Assembly (NCBI RefSeq): GCF_019266065.1
Contig: NZ_LPNR01000132.1
Coordinates: 1-64,000 of the forward strand
Source: Nocardia sp. MH4
GTDB lineage: Bacteria; Actinomycetota; Actinomycetes; Mycobacteriales; Mycobacteriaceae
Direction of reading: 5' to 3'
Length of the DNA stretch: 64,000 nucleotides
The position numbers and the translations under genes were made by a program. The notes under the pieces were generated by a model that did no database searches, was not told where the DNA came from, and worked only from the letters and a program-made list of their open reading frames with translations. The stretch's first letter is position 1. The number at the start of each line of letters is the position of its first letter. Below, piece after piece: positions 61,261 through 64,000 of the stretch.

Positions 61261-62130
61261 CTACTTGCCGTACTGGTAGAAGCCGGCGCCGGTCTTCTTG
61301 CCCAGCAGGCCCGCCTCGACCATCCGCATCAGCAGCGGCGGAGCCGAGTACAGCGGCTCCTTGAACTCGGCGTACATCGAGTCCGCGATCGATTTCACGG
61401 TGTCGAGGCCGACGAGGTCGGTCAGCGCCAGCGGGCCCATGGGGTGGGCACAGCCGAGCACCATCGCCTTGTCGACGTCTTCCTTGGTGGCGAAGCCCGA
61501 CTCGACCATCCGGATGGCCGAGAGCAGGTACGGCACCAGCAGCGCGTTGACGACGAAGCCGGAGCGGTCGGCCGAGCGGACGACCTGCTTGCCCAGGATG
61601 TCGGCGGCGAACTGCTCGGCGCGCTTGGCGACCGGCTCGCTGGTCTTGAGGGTGGTGACCAGCTCGACCAGCGGCAGCACGGGGACCGGGTTGAAGAAGT
61701 GCAGGCCGACCACGCGCTCGGGGTTCGCCGTGGCGACCGCGATCTTCATGATCGGGATGGAGGAGGTGTTGGAGGCGAGCACGGCGTCGGGGTCGGTGAC
61801 GACCTTGTCCAGCTCGCTGAAGATGGCCGTCTTGACCTCTTCGTTCTCGACAACGGCCTCCACGACCAGCTGACGGTCGGCGAAGTCGCCGAGATCGGAG
61901 GTGAAGCGCAGCCGCCAGGCCGCCTGCTCGCGCTCCCGCTCGGTGATCTTGCCGCTGCTCACGCCACGGTCCAGCGAGCGCAGGATCCGAGCGCGGCCCG
62001 CGGCGGCGAGTTCGCGACTGGTCTCGTAGACGAGGACGTCGACGTGCGCGCGTGCGCACACTTCCGCGATGCCCGCGCCCATCTGTCCGGCGCCGATGAT
62101 GCCGACGCGCTGAATCTTCTCGCTGCTCAC
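61261..62130 (-). CDS. fadB2: 3-hydroxybutyryl-CoA dehydrogenase
   Basis: A 289-residue 3-hydroxyacyl-CoA dehydrogenase from GTG 62130 (VSSEKIQRVGIIGAGQMGAG). NAD loop GAGQMGAG, VVEAVVENEEVK, catalytic His in GLHFFNPVPVLPLVEL, and RSGFVVNALLVPYL in the C-terminal domain. It interconverts acetoacetyl-CoA and 3-hydroxybutyryl-CoA. Order aceA-fadB2 equals Rv0467-Rv0468. The upstream longer frame covers a structured leader and is not coding. Confidence 0.93.
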   Translation of the reverse strand: MSSEKIQRVGIIGAGQMGAGIAEVCARAHVDVLVYETSRELAAAGRARILRSLDRGVSSGKITEREREQAAWRLRFTSDLGDFADRQLVVEAVVENEEVKTAIFSELDKVVTDPDAVLASNTSSIPIMKIAVATANPERVVGLHFFNPVPVLPLVELVTTLKTSEPVAKRAEQFAADILGKQVVRSADRSGFVVNALLVPYLLSAIRMVESGFATKEDVDKAMVLGCAHPMGPLALTDLVGLDTVKSIADSMYAEFKEPLYSAPPLLMRMVEAGLLGKKTGAGFYQYGK

Positions 62131-62166
62131 GTCCCGCTCCTGTAATTTTGGCGGCTGGCGCCGCGG

Positions 62167-62258
62167 GGTTTCGGCCCTAAGCCCCGGCTCTTCCCTCCCT
62201 ACGGGCACTCCTTCGTCGCGCCCTCCGGTCAGTCCAGAGCCGGGGACGGGCCGAAACC
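62167..62258 (-). repeat. Large imperfect inverted repeat in the fadB2 leader
   Basis: GGTTTCGGCCC (62167-62177) and CCCCGGCTCT (62182-62191) pair with 62236-62258 across a small internal loop, enclosing about 44 nt. It lies 37 bp upstream of the fadB2 start. Possible regulatory leader RNA or transcription control element. Confidence 0.6.
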
Positions 62259-62297
62259 ATGGGGGTCTGCGACCCGAAGTACCCAAAGTATAGGGAT

Positions 62298-62333
62298 GCC
62301 CTCCCCTGTCGGGGCTGATCGACAGGAGAGGGC
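62298..62333 (-). repeat. Hairpin in the aceA-fadB2 intergenic region
   Basis: 62298-62311 (GCCCTCCCCTGTCG) pairs with 62320-62333 with one mismatch and an 8-nt loop. CCCTACCGG/CCGGTAGGG hairpins also occur between 62340 and 62390. The 395-bp gap has no gene. Confidence 0.55.
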
Positions 62334-62500
62334 GTACACCCCTACCGGAGTAGAGGAAATGCGTTGCTACTCAAAGCCGCCCGGTAGGGCGACCTCGAGG
62401 AGCCAGTTCGCCGCCGGGTCGTCGCCGAGCGCTCGAAGCGCAGGTGCCGAAGGCACGAGTCTCGAGTGCTCGGCGGCGGCCCTGGAGGGGCGGCGAACAC

Positions 62501-62519
62501 GTCGCGGCGGAGCCGCGAC
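62501..62519. terminator. Short GC hairpin just after aceA
   Basis: GTCGCGGC/GCCGCGAC with a 3-nt loop lies six bases after the aceA stop. It is short but well placed for termination or 3'-end protection. Confidence 0.5.
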
Positions 62520-62525
62520 CATGTC

Positions 62526-63815
62526 TCAGTGGAACTGACCCTCTTCGGTGGAGCCCTTCAGGGCAGCCGTCGAGGTGTTCGGGTCCACGGTGGTGGCGAT
62601 GGTGTCGAAGTAGCCGGCACCGACCTCACGCTGGTGCTTCACGGCGGTGAAGCCACGCTCGGCGGCAGCCTTGAACTCGCGCTCCTGCAGGTCGACGAAC
62701 GAGGTCATGCCGTCGCGGGCGTAGCCGTACGCCAGGTCGAACATGCCGTAGTTCAGCGAGTGGAAGCCGGCCAGGGTGATGAACTGGAACTTGAAGCCCA
62801 TCGCGCCGAGCTCACGCTGGAACTTCGCGATGGTCGCGTCGTCCAGGTGCGCCTTCCAGTTGAACGAAGGCGAGCAGTTGTAGGCCAGCAGCTGGTCCGG
62901 GAACTCGCTGCGGACGGCCTCGGCGAACTTGCGCGCGACCTCGAGGTCCGGCACGCCGGTCTCCATCCAGATGAGGTCGGCGTAGGGGGCGTAGGCCTTG
63001 GCACGCGCGATGCAGGGCTCGATGCCGTTCTTCACACCGAAGAAGCCCTCGGCGGTACGGGTGCCGTCCAGGAACTCACGGTCGCGCTCGTCCACGTCGG
63101 TGGTGAGCAGGGTGGCGGCCTCGGCGTCGGTGCGGGCGATGATCACCGACGGCACGTCGGCGACGTCGGCGGCCAGACGCGCGGAGGTCAGGGTGCGGAT
63201 GTGCTGCTGGGTGGGGATCAGCACCTTGCCACCGAGGTGGCCGCACTTCTTCTCCGACGCCAGCTGGTCCTCCCAGTGGACACCGGCGGCACCCGCGGCG
63301 ATCATCGCCTTCTGCAGCTCGTAGGCGTTCAGCGCGCCACCGAAGCCGGCCTCGGCGTCGGCCACGATCGGGGCCAGCCAGTTGGCGACCGAGTTGTCAC
63401 CCTCGACCTTGGAGATCTCGTCGGCGCGCAGCAGCGCGTTGTTGATGCGACGGACCACCGACGGGACCGAGTTCGCCGGGTACAGCGACTGGTCGGGGTA
63501 GGTGTGGCCGGACAGGTTCGCGTCACCGGCGACCTGCCAACCCGACAGGTAGATGGCCTTCAGGCCGGCGCGAACCTGCTGCACGGCCTGGTTGCCGGTG
63601 AGGGCGCCGAGGGAGTTGATGTAGTCCTCGTTGTTCACGAGGTCCCACAGGATCTCCGCACCGCGGCGGGCGAGGGTGTGCTCCTCGACAACGTTGCCCT
63701 GCAGGGCGACGACCTGCTCGGCGGTGTAGTTGCGGGTGATGCCCTTCCAGCGCGGGTTGGTGTCCCAATCCTGCTGGATCTCCGCAGCGGTCTTCGGGGT
63801 GCCGACAGTCGACAT
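62526..63815 (-). CDS. aceA: Isocitrate lyase
   Basis: A 429-residue isocitrate lyase from ATG 63815 (MSTVGTPKTAAEIQQDWDTN), the length of M. tuberculosis Icl1. The catalytic loop is ASEKKCGHLGGKVL, with VHWEDQ, IARTDAEAATL and YNCSPSFNWKAHL for metal and substrate. It opens the glyoxylate shunt and in mycobacteria also acts as methylisocitrate lyase. It is followed on the same strand by fadB2 after a 395-bp structured gap, so control is probably separate. Confidence 0.96.
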   Translation of the reverse strand: MSTVGTPKTAAEIQQDWDTNPRWKGITRNYTAEQVVALQGNVVEEHTLARRGAEILWDLVNNEDYINSLGALTGNQAVQQVRAGLKAIYLSGWQVAGDANLSGHTYPDQSLYPANSVPSVVRRINNALLRADEISKVEGDNSVANWLAPIVADAEAGFGGALNAYELQKAMIAAGAAGVHWEDQLASEKKCGHLGGKVLIPTQQHIRTLTSARLAADVADVPSVIIARTDAEAATLLTTDVDERDREFLDGTRTAEGFFGVKNGIEPCIARAKAYAPYADLIWMETGVPDLEVARKFAEAVRSEFPDQLLAYNCSPSFNWKAHLDDATIAKFQRELGAMGFKFQFITLAGFHSLNYGMFDLAYGYARDGMTSFVDLQEREFKAAAERGFTAVKHQREVGAGYFDTIATTVDPNTSTAALKGSTEEGQFH

Positions 63816-64000
63816 CTCTGACTCCACTTCCTCGGTGTGGTCGGTGCTCCTACGGTCCAGCCGTGAAACAACCGGCGGCTTAACGCTTTCGGTTGCGCGA
63901 CTCGTACTGCTGAAGCAATTTGCAGGCTTGCTAGGACTAGCTAGGGCCTGAGGGGTGTACTTCCACACGATGGCACACCAGGAAATAGCCGTCTACCTGT
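63816..64000 (-). promoter_or_regulatory. Upstream region of aceA
   Basis: 185 bp with no credible gene. GCAATTTGC (63915-63923) resembles half of a RamB-type site (TTTGCAA), and GCTAG-GA-CTAGC is a perfect small dyad at 63930-63941. Both could take part in acetate control of aceA; no assured -10/-35 pair was found. Confidence 0.35.

Overview
The window is high-GC chromosomal DNA from a mycolic-acid actinomycete (Mycobacteriales), most likely Nocardia or a close relative. The evidence is gene order that I recall as colinear with the M. tuberculosis Rv0467-Rv0497 neighbourhood, an antigen 85-type esterase pair, mycothiol synthesis (mshA), heparin-binding hemagglutinin (hbhA), and EspG/DUF3558/WXG-type type VII secretion (T7SS) accessory genes typical of Nocardia. 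Reading from right to left the conserved backbone is aceA, fadB2, [metE and accessory genes], a TetR gene, a DUF445 membrane gene, an XRE regulator, hbhA, a DUF2516 gene, deoC, a DUF2993 gene, DUF2505 genes, murB, lprQ, an SDR gene, mshA, a YbjN gene, gpm, senX3-regX3, the Rv0495c homologue, ppx1 and the start of the Rv0497 homologue. The assignments rest on protein motifs read here plus remembered family knowledge; no database search was possible.

Layout. 1-4.9 kb: phosphate and polyphosphate block (ppx, secreted small protein, regX3, senX3). 5-16.4 kb: accessory region inserted between senX3 and gpm, which are adjacent in M. tuberculosis. It holds an HxlR/F420-reductase-like pair, a minus-strand T7SS cassette (PE-like, DUF3558 lipoprotein, PPE-like, EspG), a plus-strand lower-GC T7SS cassette with a nonsense-interrupted WXG gene, a DoxX protein, a penicillin-binding-like lipoprotein, and a 3-kb lower-GC four-gene module bracketed by a repeat that copies the 3' end of gpm and its terminator. 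16.4-24.9 kb: gpm, ROK kinase, secreted lipase, YbjN protein, mshA, two antigen 85-like esterases, a hydrolase. 25-30.2 kb: SDR, mscL, DUF1737, an FMN reductase/MFS operon behind a SoxR/MerR-like dyad, and an MFS exporter with a His-rich tail behind a CsoR-like operator. 30.2-31 kb: a small gene and frame-disrupted remnants. 31-43.2 kb: the conserved envelope and metabolism backbone. 43.4-58.7 kb: TetR regulators, ABC1 kinase, trans-enoyl-reductase-like protein, AGCS symporter, PPK2, DsbA-VKOR pair, HtrA-like protease, alcohol dehydrogenase, transporters, and a PapA-like acyltransferase. 58.7-63.8 kb: metE, fadB2, aceA.

How it works together. SenX3-RegX3 is the phosphate-sensing pair, and the window also carries polyphosphate enzymes (Ppx and PPK2). 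DsbA-VKOR and the HtrA-like protease serve the exported proteome. MurB, the L,D-transpeptidase, the antigen 85-like esterases, the DUF2993/LmeA-type protein and HbhA build or decorate the mycolate envelope. AceA and FadB2 belong to fatty-acid/acetate use.

Most notable observations. (1) The MetE homologue keeps the full-length MetE fold signatures but has lost three of the four zinc ligands (Gly, Val and Gly where Cys, Glu and Cys are expected). (2) A 3-kb candidate T7SS effector module lies between two identical 32-bp terminators spaced exactly 3,000 bp apart, the second belonging to gpm and the first followed by a degenerate copy of the gpm 3' end. (3) A WXG-type gene is cut by an in-frame TAG while the downstream ATGA gene overlap survives. 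(4) Several well-formed operators can be read directly (CsoR-like, SoxR/MerR-like, two TetR-type).
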